From positions 1 to 50,981 of the forward strand of contig NZ_BCYQ01000018.1 of NCBI RefSeq assembly GCF_001598275.1: a DNA stretch of 50,981 nucleotides, read 5' to 3'. The stretch comes from Moraxella oblonga NBRC 102422 (GTDB taxonomy: Bacteria; Pseudomonadota; Gammaproteobacteria; Pseudomonadales; Moraxellaceae). This document shows positions 1 to 8,136 of this stretch, in pieces (within the stretch, counting starts at the first letter, position 1; each line of letters begins with the position of its first letter). Below the pieces are notes generated by a model. It worked only from the letters and a program-made list of their open reading frames with translations. It was not told the DNA's origin and did not search any database. The translations under genes were made by a program, and so were the position numbers.

Positions 1-95
1 TTGTTATTAAACGAATTGTTATTAAACGAATTGTTATTAAACGAATTGTTATTAAACGAATTGTTATTAAACGAATTGTTATTAAACGAATTGTT
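1..95. repeat. 15-bp tandem repeat inside BON lipoprotein gene
   Basis: Six exact head-to-tail copies of TTGTTATTAAACGAA occupy 1-90, followed by a degenerate unit, and the array is cut by the window start. In the minus-strand reading frame each unit encodes five residues (SFNNN), so copy-number change would alter tail length without shifting frame. Confidence 0.95.
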
Positions 96-701
96 GCTGA
101 ACGGTGGGTTGCTGTCCAAATAAGTAACCAAGTTGGAAAGTAATACCACACGCTCTACCCCTTGTGTTTGGCGAATGGCTTCCACAATGCGGTTTTGTTG
201 TGTTTGGGTAAGATAGCCCATGACATAAACGGTGTTGTCACGTACAACCAATTTGTATTGAGAGGACTTGACAGAGCGGTCGGTGGCTAATTTGGCTAAA
301 ATTTTTGATTTTAAAAAGTTGTCTTGTAGGGTGTTGGCTTGGGTTCTGGGTGTGCCGATGTTTAGATAATTGTAAATCTTGGTAACGTCCTTCATGGACG
401 CAATCATGGTATTGATGTTTTGAGAAATGGCAGGATTTGGCACTTCACCAGTCAACAGAACCTCACGGCGAAAGCTATCTACCGCCATACGCATTTGGTG
501 GTTTTGGATATTTTCCATACCAGCGACATTGGGCAGATTTCTAAGGACAGTATGCTCAATTCCCTCATCAATCATACGTTCAGGTAACGTACGATTGACA
601 AAAGGTACGCCGTAGTTGATGTGGTTGCTGGTGGGGGCAGATGAGCAAGCCATTAACGTTGAGCTAAGTGTGGTGATGGCGAAAACGACAAACTTGTTCA
701 T
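1..701 (-). CDS. BON-domain outer-membrane lipoprotein, DolP/YraP-like (3' end outside window)
   Basis: The minus-strand frame from ATG at 701 begins MNKFVVFAITTLSSTLMACSS, a lipoprotein signal with lipobox LMAC. The body resembles two BON domains (about residues 50-120 and 125-200, including YNYLNIG and VYVMGYLTQTQQ). The family binds anionic phospholipid at the outer membrane in enterobacteria (DolP) and supports envelope integrity. The C-terminus runs into a 15-bp tandem repeat that encodes SFNNN units and continues past the window edge, so the stop is not seen. The Asn-rich tail is unusual for the family. It lies just downstream of yraN on the same strand, as in the enterobacterial yraN-diaA-dolP neighbourhood but without diaA. 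The family call is good; function in this organism is inferred. Confidence 0.75.
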   Translation of the reverse strand, partial: MNKFVVFAITTLSSTLMACSSAPTSNHINYGVPFVNRTLPERMIDEGIEHTVLRNLPNVAGMENIQNHQMRMAVDSFRREVLLTGEVPNPAISQNINTMIASMKDVTKIYNYLNIGTPRTQANTLQDNFLKSKILAKLATDRSVKSSQYKLVVRDNTVYVMGYLTQTQQNRIVEAIRQTQGVERVVLLSNLVTYLDSNPPFSNNSFNNNSFNNNSFNNNSFNNNSFNNNSFNN

Positions 702-755
702 TATATAACTCAAAAAAATGATTAAATAGGAAATATTGTAAACCAAAACCCAAGA

Positions 756-1121
756 TTATGCTACTAAAAAAGCGTGCTGTATCCAGTGAATTTCTACAGT
801 TTTTTCAAAAATATCAAAACCAATCACATCAAAGCGACAATCTAAGTGGTGATACTGGTTGTTTTGTTGTAAAAAATACTCGGCGGTGCGTATGATTTTG
901 CGTTGTTTGCTTGGTGTTATGGTCTCAATTGATGAGCCAAATTGACTGCGTTTACGGGCTTTCACTTCTACAAAAACAAGCGTTTTATCATCTTTGGCAA
1001 TGATGTCAATTTCACCAAGTAAGGGGGCGGTGTAATTGGTGGCGATGAGTGTTAAGCCTTGTTTGCTCAAATACTCACCTGCTTGTTCTTCAAAATATCG
1101 CCCTGTATCGTTAGAGTTCAC
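756..1121 (-). CDS. yraN: YraN/UPF0102 nuclease-fold protein
   Basis: Predicted 121 aa. It has the UPF0102 layout of a restriction-endonuclease-like fold: GRYFEEQAGEYL near the N-terminus, then GEIDIIAKDDKTLVFVEVKARKR, where the E-I-D and E-V-K residues form the presumed catalytic D-ExK signature. The role is not settled; the family is linked to DNA processing. I chose a GTG start at 1121, overlapping the stop of the upstream RDD gene by 11 bp. An in-frame ATG at 1175 would add 18 residues that lie wholly inside the RDD gene and look unlike family N-termini. The overlap implies translational coupling. The BON lipoprotein gene follows downstream on the same strand. Confidence 0.85.
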   Translation of the reverse strand: MNSNDTGRYFEEQAGEYLSKQGLTLIATNYTAPLLGEIDIIAKDDKTLVFVEVKARKRSQFGSSIETITPSKQRKIIRTAEYFLQQNNQYHHLDCRFDVIGFDIFEKTVEIHWIQHAFLVA

Positions 1122-1584
1122 GTACGACCACCGTTTTGGCGATTTTGTCGTGCCAGCCTTGTTTGTTCTTGTCAAAAGCCACCCAAATCAGCCCTAAAAA
1201 TAGCACAAATATTGATGGAATGTAGCCGATGTAGCGTAAGATGGCTTGTCCTACACTGATGTTTTCGCCTGTGTTAGCATCCAATACTTTTAGTTTTAGG
1301 AGGCGTTTGCCAGGCGTGCCTGCGTATTTGATCCAACAAAAAATCACAATGCTAGCCATGATGATAGAGCTTAGATAGTCTACCATTCCTATTGATGTGG
1401 ATTCTACATCAATGATGCCAACACTGCCCATAATGACAAAAATTGGTATGGTAACTAAGGCATATAAAAGGTTGTCAATGATACTTGCCCCAGCTCGTAT
1501 CCAAAATCCTGCATATTCATAATCAATGTCATCTTCTGGTGATAAATCATAGGCTTGGGGAGATTGGTAAGGGTTGTGGGTCAT
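1111..1584 (-). CDS. RDD-family membrane protein
   Basis: 157 aa with three to four hydrophobic segments. The RDD signature is visible: Arg and Asp in FWIRAGASIIDNLL near residue 28, the GTPGKRLLKLKVLDANTG stretch, and a second Asp in AFDKNKQGWHDKIAKTVVV near the C-terminus. RDD proteins are inner-membrane proteins of mostly unknown role; some act in Na+/H+ exchange or compatible-solute processes, but nothing here supports a specific activity. The N-terminal cytoplasmic tail (NPYQSPQ) is typical of Moraxellaceae and Pseudomonas members. It is the first gene of a probable RDD-yraN-BON lipoprotein operon on the minus strand. Confidence 0.8.
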   Translation of the reverse strand: MTHNPYQSPQAYDLSPEDDIDYEYAGFWIRAGASIIDNLLYALVTIPIFVIMGSVGIIDVESTSIGMVDYLSSIIMASIVIFCWIKYAGTPGKRLLKLKVLDANTGENISVGQAILRYIGYIPSIFVLFLGLIWVAFDKNKQGWHDKIAKTVVVREL

Positions 1585-1842
1585 GATTTTTCCTTGATTT
1601 TGAAAACAGATGTACTATAACAAATTTTTGGGGGTTTGTGTATGGTGTTTTTATGAGTATTTTTGTTAAAATATACTTTTTGCCTTGACATTATGTCTAC
1701 AATAATAGAAATCAAGTACAGTTATTAGACCAAATAAGATGAATAAATTTTCTTATTTTGCCAATTTTATCAATAGGTTATCTCATTGTCAATTGATTTG
1801 ATATTGGGTGAATTTGTAGCACTTTTTGAGTGTGGAGAGTAT

Positions 1843-2325
1843 ATGAAATTACGCATTCTTAGTGTGGGACACAAAGCTCCTACATGGCTCCAAACAGGCT
1901 ATGATGATTATGCCAAACGCATTCAGCCGATGATAAGTACCCAAGCGGTGGAGCTTGCCCCTGCCAAACGCTCCAAAAACCCTTCGTCTGCCGAGATTGA
2001 TAAATACAAAACCCAAGAAGGACAAGCCATTTTATCCACTCGCCAACCCAAAGAGAAGCTGTGGGTGCTTGATGTCAAAGGTAAAATGCTCTCAACAGAA
2101 GCATTGGCAGACAGATTAAAACACGCCATGACGGACGGTCAAGACGTAGCGATTGTCATTGGTGGGGCGGACGGGGTGTCAGCTGATGTGCTGGCAAGTG
2201 CGGATTTTCAATGGTCGCTGTCGAATTTGACCTTGCCACATCCGCTGGTCAAGGTGATTTTGATTGAGCAGTTGTACCGTGCGATGAGTATCATTCACAA
2301 CCACCCCTATCATCGGGGTGGGTGA
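1843..2325 (+). CDS. rlmH: 23S rRNA pseudouridine-1915 N3-methyltransferase
   Basis: 160 aa, close to the usual 155-156. RlmH is a small SPOUT methyltransferase that uses SAM to methylate pseudouridine 1915 in helix 69 of 23S rRNA in the assembled ribosome. The diagnostic N-terminus (KLRILSVGHKAPTW), the SAM-binding IVIGGADGVS and the C-terminal LIEQLYRAMSIIHNHPYHR knot are all present. The start is ATG 1843, preceded by TGGAGAG at good spacing. An upstream in-frame ATG at 1786 gives 19 extra residues without family resemblance. The usual partner rsfS is not adjacent. The 258 bp upstream hold no gene. Confidence 0.95.
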   Translation: MKLRILSVGHKAPTWLQTGYDDYAKRIQPMISTQAVELAPAKRSKNPSSAEIDKYKTQEGQAILSTRQPKEKLWVLDVKGKMLSTEALADRLKHAMTDGQDVAIVIGGADGVSADVLASADFQWSLSNLTLPHPLVKVILIEQLYRAMSIIHNHPYHRGG

Positions 2326-2376
2326 GTTGCGGTATAAGACTGTAACAAAAATTGAATTTATTTGATATGCAAAACA

Positions 2377-2404
2377 GGGGCAAGTGATTTTGCCCACTTG
2401 CCCC
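2377..2404 (-). terminator. Terminator of the exported-protein gene
   Basis: Perfect 10-bp stem (GGGGCAAGTG with CACTTGCCCC) and 8-nt loop. Read on the minus strand it is followed by TGTTTTG, so it probably ends the gene at 2466-3182. The U-run is short. Confidence 0.55.
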
Positions 2405-2465
2405 CAATAAGAGTTGCTGAATGCGTGTTCAACAACCTGCTTAATTTAATTGTGATTGTAGGGTG

Positions 2466-3182
2466 TTAAATTTGAGCACATAAATAAATTTCGGTATCAC
2501 CTTCATTGTCTGTCACTTTATCGGCAGGGTAGGTATTGCCACCATATGAGATGTTATAATTTTGTGTGATAGAATTGTCTTTGAGGGCGTAGTACAAAGT
2601 TGATTTGTTGGTTCTGATATTTGATAAATATCCTGCTTCTTCAGGTGCAAAAGACCACCAACCATCTTTTTTCCATTGACCATCTTTTGCATCTTTATAC
2701 TCAATTACAAGTTCTCTTGTCCAACCGCATTTATTTTTAACCCAGACACGATATCCAACCTGATTGGTGCCTGACTGACTATTGGGGCTGGATGAGCTAC
2801 CAGTAACCAATGCAAGCATAGCCATACCTTTAAACAATGCATAGTCCTTTAAATTTTGATTGCGATATGTCTCTTGATATTCTCTGCGACCGCCATCTGG
2901 ATTCATTATCATTTTGCCACTAGAATTATAGCTTTTTCCAGACATGACACCATCCCAATAAACATCAATATCAACATTGTATTTATTGGAATAATTGTTA
3001 TAATCGCAGTTACTGACATAAGTTCTTATGTTTCTACCGCCATCATATTTATTGACAACTTCATTCCCTTGAATGTTAGCATAATGTGTGGCTTTATCTT
3101 GTTGATAGCTACTGCACGTTGCAGCATAAGCAGAATTTAGTGCAAAGCATGAAAAAATTAACGAAAAAGATTGCTTAATCAT
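2466..3182 (-). CDS. Exported protein with a DUF1036-like C-terminal half, function unknown
   Basis: 238 aa with a clear signal peptide (MIKQSFSLIFSCFALNSAYA, cleavage before ATC). The mature part is rich in Asn, Tyr and Gly. Residues about 140-235 contain YRVWVKNKCGW, a GWW at the centre (KDGWWSFAPEEAGYL) and a final Cys, a pattern that recalls DUF1036 proteins (small exported domains with a conserved CN...GWW...P). That likeness is from memory and moderate. It is transcribed alone, followed by a hairpin terminator, and divergent from the broken XRE gene. I cannot assign a function. Confidence 0.6.
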   Translation of the reverse strand: MIKQSFSLIFSCFALNSAYAATCSSYQQDKATHYANIQGNEVVNKYDGGRNIRTYVSNCDYNNYSNKYNVDIDVYWDGVMSGKSYNSSGKMIMNPDGGRREYQETYRNQNLKDYALFKGMAMLALVTGSSSSPNSQSGTNQVGYRVWVKNKCGWTRELVIEYKDAKDGQWKKDGWWSFAPEEAGYLSNIRTNKSTLYYALKDNSITQNYNISYGGNTYPADKVTDNEGDTEIYLCAQI

Positions 3183-3399
3183 CTGAAAACTCTCCCTAAT
3201 ATAATGGTTTGCTAGATAACACCAATGACTGAATTGTGTATAAAAATATCAAATTTGATTGATTTTTTTATATAAATACCTTAAAATTGGTAATGTGATT
3301 TTTCTTTATGTTACAACATATGGTATGGATAATCTACCAACAAATATGACATTTTAAACCCACTTTTTACAACTTTGACTACAAAAGGTAGCTTTGGAT

Positions 3400-3769
3400 A
3401 TGAATAAAATCTTGTCAATCTGAGAAAAGAGCATCGCCTAACCCAAGAACAAATGGCAGAAAAAATTGGAATGACAAAAAACGGTTATGCAAAAATGGAA
3501 CGGGGAGAAACACAATTAAAAATAGAAAGATTGGAACAAATTGCCAATATTTTTAATATTGATGTGAGAGAATTATTAAAAGAAAATGGGGATTTTAATT
3601 TATTGTTGGGAGATAATTATTCAAATTTTCAAAATCACTATTATAACCAAACACAAGAAATATAAAATTACAACTTATCATTGATTATCAAAAAGAATTA
3701 TTGGCTCAAAAAGACAAAGAGATTGAGTTGTTAAGAAAACTCTTGGACAGAACAGCACCAATTACTTAA
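3400..3769 (+). pseudogene. XRE-family helix-turn-helix regulator, disrupted by two frameshifts
   Basis: The longest open part (3453-3665) encodes most of an HTH_3 domain (MAEKIGMTKNGYAKMERG) but lacks helix 1. ATG 3400 starts MNK in a frame that meets a stop after eight codons. One extra A in the AAAA run at 3406-3409 would join it to NLVNLRKEHRLTQEQ, restoring a textbook HTH N-terminus. A stop at 3663 interrupts the 3' side, and removing two bases (a TA in the ATATAAAA stretch) restores KLQLIIDYQKELLAQKDKE, a coiled-coil tail ending at 3769. Family members of this size are about 120 aa. It is either a recent pseudogene or two sequencing errors. A strong terminator follows directly. Confidence 0.75.
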
Positions 3770-3774
3770 CTACC

Positions 3775-3805
3775 AAAAATGGCATGTTTAATACATGCCA
3801 TTTTT
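3775..3805 (+). terminator. Rho-independent terminator after XRE gene
   Basis: Perfect 12-bp stem (AAAAATGGCATG with CATGCCATTTTT), 7-nt loop and a T-run. The A-run on the other side makes it potentially bidirectional for the convergent SDR gene. Confidence 0.85.
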
Positions 3806-3845
3806 GCTTTCATTTTTAGTCATATCGTGATTGTGATGGTGGGTT

Positions 3846-4658
3846 TTATTTACCCAATATCTCCCCATATTCCATTTGATAATCATGATAATTTAACCAT
3901 TGACCGACATTGCCCATGATTTTTTTACCTGTGGGTGGGCTTGGTATGATTTTTGGTGGCGGGTAGTGCATTGTTTGACAGATAAAATTTAGCACTTCTA
4001 GGCTTGTGGTGGGGTGGTTGTCGGTAGCAACATACAAAGGCTCTGCATGGTCTAACTTGATGATTTGGCATAATATATCAATCAAATCATTGGCGTGAAT
4101 GCGGTTGGTATAATGATGGCTTGGCGTGCCGTCAATGTGAGCATTTTTAGCAACGTTTAACATACGTTTGCTTAGACCATATATGCCAGAAGGTCTTACG
4201 ATGACGCATTTATCACTAAATTTATCTTGTAAAGTTCGCTCGGCATTTAGCAAAATATGAGCAGTGTCTGTATTGGGATTGGCAGGCGTGGTGATGTCAA
4301 TACTTTCTCCATCATTTTCGCCATAGACAGAGGTAGATGAGATAAATATGATGCGTTTAAGATTTGGCAAAGCAAAACTTGCCATGTGCTGACAGATTGT
4401 CAAATAGGTTTGTTGGTAGGCGAAGGTGCGTTGGTCTGGTCTGGGTTGGTTGGGGGCGACAATAATGACAATTTGTTCAAAATCTGCCAATTCTTTGGCA
4501 GTAAGCATGGTGGCATCTTTTTGCCAAAAAGTGATGTCGTCGGTGTCATAGCTTTTGGGCGAGCGTGCAACGGCGGTGATGTGATGACCTTGATTGGCAA
4601 GACATTGGGCAATGGGCTTGCCAATCGTGCCTTGTCCGATGATGAGGATTTTTTGCAT
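3846..4658 (-). CDS. NAD(P)-binding extended SDR, YeeZ-like
   Basis: 270 aa. A Rossmann fold is shown by the N-terminal ILIIGQGTIGKPIAQCL (GxGxxG type) and by RIIFISSTSVYGENDGESIDI near residue 105, where the extended-SDR Ser and Tyr occur but the usual Lys four residues after Tyr is replaced. That suggests either a divergent active site or a non-catalytic role, as in the YeeZ/atypical SDR group. VIVRPSGIYG and NRIHANDLIDIL are the conserved epimerase-family C-terminal blocks. The substrate is unknown. It starts 9 bp after the DUF4105 gene stop on the same strand, so the two are probably co-transcribed. Confidence 0.75.
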   Translation of the reverse strand: MQKILIIGQGTIGKPIAQCLANQGHHITAVARSPKSYDTDDITFWQKDATMLTAKELADFEQIVIIVAPNQPRPDQRTFAYQQTYLTICQHMASFALPNLKRIIFISSTSVYGENDGESIDITTPANPNTDTAHILLNAERTLQDKFSDKCVIVRPSGIYGLSKRMLNVAKNAHIDGTPSHHYTNRIHANDLIDILCQIIKLDHAEPLYVATDNHPTTSLEVLNFICQTMHYPPPKIIPSPPTGKKIMGNVGQWLNYHDYQMEYGEILGK

Positions 4659-4667
4659 GATTTTGCC

Positions 4668-6341
4668 TTAAAAGTAATGTAGATAAGCCACTTGCCAACC
4701 ATTTTGGGTGTCGTTTTTGTTTTTTTGCCAAGCATGCCCAAACCGCACAGCATTATTTTGACTTAAATCATATTGCATGGCGGTGTGTGTGGTAGGTTGC
4801 CAGTAGCCTTGATTGCCATTGTGATGATAGGGCAGTTTTGCGTCCGCTTGTACTCGCCATTTATCTGACAGGTGATGTACGCACCCTGTATGTATACCAG
4901 TCCCAATCCGTCCGCCTTTTTGGAGTTTGCCAACTTCTACGTCCACCATGCCAGTCAGATAGCAGACGGTGTTTGGCATTTCACCTGTATTTGGGCGAGT
5001 TTTGCCAAAACTGTATGCAAAACCATATTCGCCACCTGTACTTAGCACCAAATGGCTCTCACCTGTAATGTCGGTGGCTTGTTTGGCTTTGGCGTGAAAC
5101 CCCCACGATTTGCCAGCATAACTACTGCCAATGGGGTTTAGTGCCAAAATATCTACCAGTGTCGCCTCGTGTAGTTTGGTTTTGTCATTATGTTCATCAT
5201 GACGCACATCAAGCCCCATGATTTGCACGCTTAGATAATCACGTTTGCCTTTGGGGCGGTCAAGCAAATCTTGATACGCCCCACGCACGGACACTCCCCC
5301 AAAATCACCATCACCATGACCGCCATACACCATGACACGGTGGGATTTTGTACCGTTTTGTGTGGGGTCGTTTTGGCTAGGCTGTATCAAATTCACCGCT
5401 TGATTGGGGTGGTTGATGATGAATTGGGCAAGGGTTTTTTGGGCAGGGACAAAAGTTTTGTCTGTTAAAATGCCTGCTTTACTCATGACCTGTGTGGCTT
5501 CTTGGGGTGGGGTGATTTTGCCTGATGTTTGCCAAAGCTGGCTATCTGCCCGCACCAAATCCACAAAACGTAGCACTTCGGTGGCACAGTTGTTGTTTAA
5601 AAAACTATAATAGCGGGTTTTGTTTTTGACCTCCCAAACATGACGCATGATTTGGTCTATCTCATCTTGATTTAAATCAATGGCGTACTCCCACAAATCT
5701 CGTCCGTCTCGCACCAGATATTTATCACTTTTTTCTTGATAATTTTCCATGGTCAGTTCGGCTTTGGATTTGCCCATGACCGAGTGGGCAAGGGTGTTTT
5801 CGCCTTTGGCAGGGTGTTCAAGACTGGCAAAATTTAGGCTATATGCTTTGGATTTGTCGCCTTGTAAGCTCTCTGGCGTGTCTAGGCGTATCAAGGTGTG
5901 AGCAAAGGACGAGCCGACTCGGTTGATGTGTTCTTCGGCGTGTACGAGCGACATTTTTTTGACATTTTTATCAGCAAGCCATGACTCAACCTCGGGGCAT
6001 TTTGGTAAATCTAAGCCCAATTTATCGCCAAGCCAATGACTTCTGGCAGGAAATTGACAAACAAAATCTTGTCGCTTTTTATCATCATTGCCAAGCAAGA
6101 TGTCCAAATTGGCAACAAGCTCCGCCTTAGGGTCTGTTGCTCCCGTTTTTGTAACAAAAAAAGTAGGGTCGTTCATGGTGGTTTTTTTGCCATTGAACAT
6201 GAGCAGTCTGTGCCACATGATGTCGTCGGCGAGCGTGTCAGCAGTGGCGTGGCTTGCGGTGGGTAGAGGCGTGGCAGTGGTGTCTGCCCATGTGGGGAGC
6301 GACAGGGCAAGCATAAGACAAAGAGCGGTTTTTTTAAACAT
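4668..6341 (-). CDS. Periplasmic DUF4105 (Lnb N-terminal-domain-like) protein
   Basis: 557 aa from ATG 6341, which opens a signal peptide (MFKKTALCLMLALSLPTWA). An ATG at 6374 would add 11 residues ahead of it. The central region has the DUF4105 pattern: SSFAHTLIRLDTPE, then YSLNFAS, and RYYSFLNNNCATEVLRFVDLVRA, where the His, Asn and Cys resemble a papain-like/NlpC-type catalytic set and are shared with the Lnb N-terminal periplasmic domain. The C-terminal third, rich in Gly and aromatic residues and alternating beta-like, ends VAYLHYF and could be a small beta-barrel; this is inference. Divergent to ampD, another envelope gene. Enzymatic role unproven. Confidence 0.65.
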   Translation of the reverse strand: MFKKTALCLMLALSLPTWADTTATPLPTASHATADTLADDIMWHRLLMFNGKKTTMNDPTFFVTKTGATDPKAELVANLDILLGNDDKKRQDFVCQFPARSHWLGDKLGLDLPKCPEVESWLADKNVKKMSLVHAEEHINRVGSSFAHTLIRLDTPESLQGDKSKAYSLNFASLEHPAKGENTLAHSVMGKSKAELTMENYQEKSDKYLVRDGRDLWEYAIDLNQDEIDQIMRHVWEVKNKTRYYSFLNNNCATEVLRFVDLVRADSQLWQTSGKITPPQEATQVMSKAGILTDKTFVPAQKTLAQFIINHPNQAVNLIQPSQNDPTQNGTKSHRVMVYGGHGDGDFGGVSVRGAYQDLLDRPKGKRDYLSVQIMGLDVRHDEHNDKTKLHEATLVDILALNPIGSSYAGKSWGFHAKAKQATDITGESHLVLSTGGEYGFAYSFGKTRPNTGEMPNTVCYLTGMVDVEVGKLQKGGRIGTGIHTGCVHHLSDKWRVQADAKLPYHHNGNQGYWQPTTHTAMQYDLSQNNAVRFGHAWQKNKNDTQNGWQVAYLHYF

Positions 6342-6397
6342 TTTAATACCAACCCAAAAATGATAAAATAACAATATTTTACCTATTTTACCAAAAT

Positions 6398-6997
6398 ATG
6401 CAAAACTTTCTCATCAAAGACGGTCTTTTACAGGGGGCGAATTTTATTCCTTCGCCCAATTTCAACGCTCGCCCCACCATACAAGGCAAACCTACCATTA
6501 CAGGCATCGTCATTCACAACATCAGTTTGCCCCCCAGCCAGTTTGGGAAAACTGATAAAACTGGCACGCATTTTGTCAAAAGTTTTTTTCAAAACCAGCT
6601 CAATCCTGATGACCATGAATATTTTAAGACCATTGCCAATTTGCAAGTATCAGCACATTTGTTTATTGAGAGAAATGGGCAAGTAACTCAGTTTGTAAAT
6701 TTTGATGATAGGGCTTGGCATGCAGGGCAATCAAGTTATTTGGGGCGAGCCAATTGTAATGATTTTACCATTGGCATAGAGTTGGAGGGTGATGATTTTA
6801 GTGAGTTTACAGATGTACAGTATGACGTATTGGCACAAGTCATTACTGCTATTCATCACGCATATCCTGCCACACATCGTCATCTTATGGGGCATAGCGA
6901 CATCGCCCCCAACCGCAAAACTGACCCCGGTGAGTTTTTTGAGTGGGGGCGACTGCGTCAATTGGTTGGTGAATTTATGGGGGATTTGGGTAAATGA
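6398..6997 (+). CDS. ampD: 1,6-anhydro-N-acetylmuramyl-L-alanine amidase
   Basis: 199 aa, typical for AmpD. A cytoplasmic zinc amidase that cleaves the stem peptide from anhydromuropeptides during peptidoglycan recycling, and so controls inducible AmpC where an AmpR system exists. Zinc ligands expected from Citrobacter AmpD are present: His40 (IVIHN), His166 (GHSDIAPNRKTDPG) and Asp176, with the catalytic Glu128 in IGIELEG. No signal peptide, in keeping with a cytosolic enzyme. No ampR or ampC is adjacent. Confidence 0.95.
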   Translation: MQNFLIKDGLLQGANFIPSPNFNARPTIQGKPTITGIVIHNISLPPSQFGKTDKTGTHFVKSFFQNQLNPDDHEYFKTIANLQVSAHLFIERNGQVTQFVNFDDRAWHAGQSSYLGRANCNDFTIGIELEGDDFSEFTDVQYDVLAQVITAIHHAYPATHRHLMGHSDIAPNRKTDPGEFFEWGRLRQLVGEFMGDLGK

Positions 6998-7034
6998 GTT
7001 TTTGTCATTTGCCAAAGATGTATGGTAAATTCAC

Positions 7035-7682
7035 TTAACCATATCGCAAGCCGTAGGGTGTGGGGAAACGATGTTCTAGGGTGTTTACATCGATGGTCTT
7101 GTTAATGGGGGTAAATGTTAAACCAGTTTTATAATGACAATGTGTGTATGTCATGTTTTGGACAGTTTTGTCGTTGCAGGTAAATGAGAGCGTGCTGAGT
7201 TTGGCAAGTTCTTGGCTAGTAACTTGCTGTTTTGGCTTGATAAAATGTATCGTGCCCTTAGTATCTAGACCGTATTTTTTGGCTTGATTGATGGCGGAGC
7301 GGTCGCTGTAAGCACTTCTTGCCATTCCTGCTTTGATGAGTGACGTTTTGTCTTTGTTTAGGTTGTCAAAGGGATTGGTATCATCGTTGCTAAAAAAGAG
7401 ATGATTGGTGTCAAGACTGGTGAAAATTTGGTATGGTTTGCTTTCTTCTTGGTAGTCCCCTTGTAGTATGTAGTCGTATTTGTCTCCGACCGCCACAAGT
7501 GCTAGGGGATAGTTTTTAATGGGTTGTTTGGGCGTGCCTAAGGCGTATATTTTGTCTTCAAACATTGCTTTACCAAAATCATACTTTTCTTCTGAATATT
7601 GAGACTGTAAGGCACTGGTGGCAAGGCAACCAGATAACAGGCTTACTGTCGCACCAACAATGGCAAGTTTGACATAATCCAT
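7035..7682 (-). CDS. Lipoprotein, function unknown
   Basis: 215 aa beginning MDYVKLAIVGATVSLLSGCLATS, a signal peptide with lipobox LLSGC. The rest is soluble and shows no motif I recognise; two Cys (FTCNDKTVQNMTYTHC) near residues 170-185 could form a disulfide. Ser after the lipid-anchored Cys region (LATS) does not suggest inner-membrane retention, so the outer membrane is likely. It stands alone between ampD (convergent) and the tRNA operon. Confidence 0.65.
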   Translation of the reverse strand: MDYVKLAIVGATVSLLSGCLATSALQSQYSEEKYDFGKAMFEDKIYALGTPKQPIKNYPLALVAVGDKYDYILQGDYQEESKPYQIFTSLDTNHLFFSNDDTNPFDNLNKDKTSLIKAGMARSAYSDRSAINQAKKYGLDTKGTIHFIKPKQQVTSQELAKLSTLSFTCNDKTVQNMTYTHCHYKTGLTFTPINKTIDVNTLEHRFPTPYGLRYG

Positions 7683-7741
7683 GATAACAACTCCAAAATC
7701 TGATGAGAGTAATCGTGATTATAACAAATGTACGTCAAATA

Positions 7742-7774
7742 AAAATCCTCCAATTTTAATAATTGGAGGATTTT
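7742..7774 (-). terminator. Terminator of the Pro-Arg-His tRNA operon
   Basis: Perfect 14-bp stem (AAAATCCTCCAATT with AATTGGAGGATTTT) and 5-nt loop, seven bases past the tRNA-His CCA end. On the minus strand it ends TTTTTATTT. Confidence 0.85.
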
Positions 7775-7780
7775 CAAATA

Positions 7781-7857
7781 TGGGGTGAGTAATGGGACTT
7801 GAACCCACGACAACCGGAATCACAATCCGGGGCTCTACCAACTGAGCTATACCCACC
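7781..7857 (-). tRNA. tRNA-His(GTG)
   Basis: 77-nt cloverleaf including the encoded CCA and the extra G-1 opposite C73 that marks tRNA-His. The anticodon loop is TTGTGAT between a five-pair CCGGA/TCCGG stem. The acceptor stem pairs fully with one G-U. Confidence 0.96.
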
Positions 7858-7886
7858 ATAATGTGTAACCATTTATTATAGGCTAA

Positions 7887-7963
7887 TGGCGCGCCTGGCA
7901 GGATTCGAACCTGCGACCACCCGCTTAGAAGGCGGATGCTCTATCCAGCTGAGCTACAAGCGC
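7887..7963 (-). tRNA. tRNA-Arg(TCT)
   Basis: 77-nt cloverleaf with encoded CCA. Anticodon loop CTTCTAA gives TCT, reading AGA/AGG. Acceptor GCGCTTG pairs with CAGGCGC through one G-U. Second of three tRNAs in the minus-strand operon. Confidence 0.96.
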
Positions 7964-8011
7964 TTAACAACGTCTTGCTTACTAACAAAAAAAGCCTTAT
8001 TAGGCTTTAAA

Positions 8012-8088
8012 TGGTCGGGGCGGAGGGATTTGAACCCCCGACCCTCTGCTCCCAAAGCAGATGCGCTACCAAGCTGCGCTACGCCCCG
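8012..8088 (-). tRNA. tRNA-Pro(TGG)
   Basis: 77-nt cloverleaf with encoded CCA. Anticodon loop TTTGGGA gives TGG, and the acceptor starts with C1 as usual for bacterial tRNA-Pro. First gene of the tRNA operon. Confidence 0.96.
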
Positions 8089-8136
8089 ATTTTTTTAACA
8101 TTTACTAACTTTTGTTAGTTGCTGTTAGTGGTGCGT

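Noticed and set aside
1..95. CRISPR array
   Set aside because: The repeats are 15 bp, head to tail without spacers, and continue a coding frame.
1685..1713. Promoter with TTGACA upstream of rlmH
   Set aside because: No -10 hexamer at an acceptable distance could be found.
7886..8098. Plus-strand frame encoding ARLAGFEPATTRLEGG and similar
   Set aside because: It is antisense to tRNA-Arg and tRNA-Pro. This string is a well-known false protein produced by translating tRNA genes backwards.
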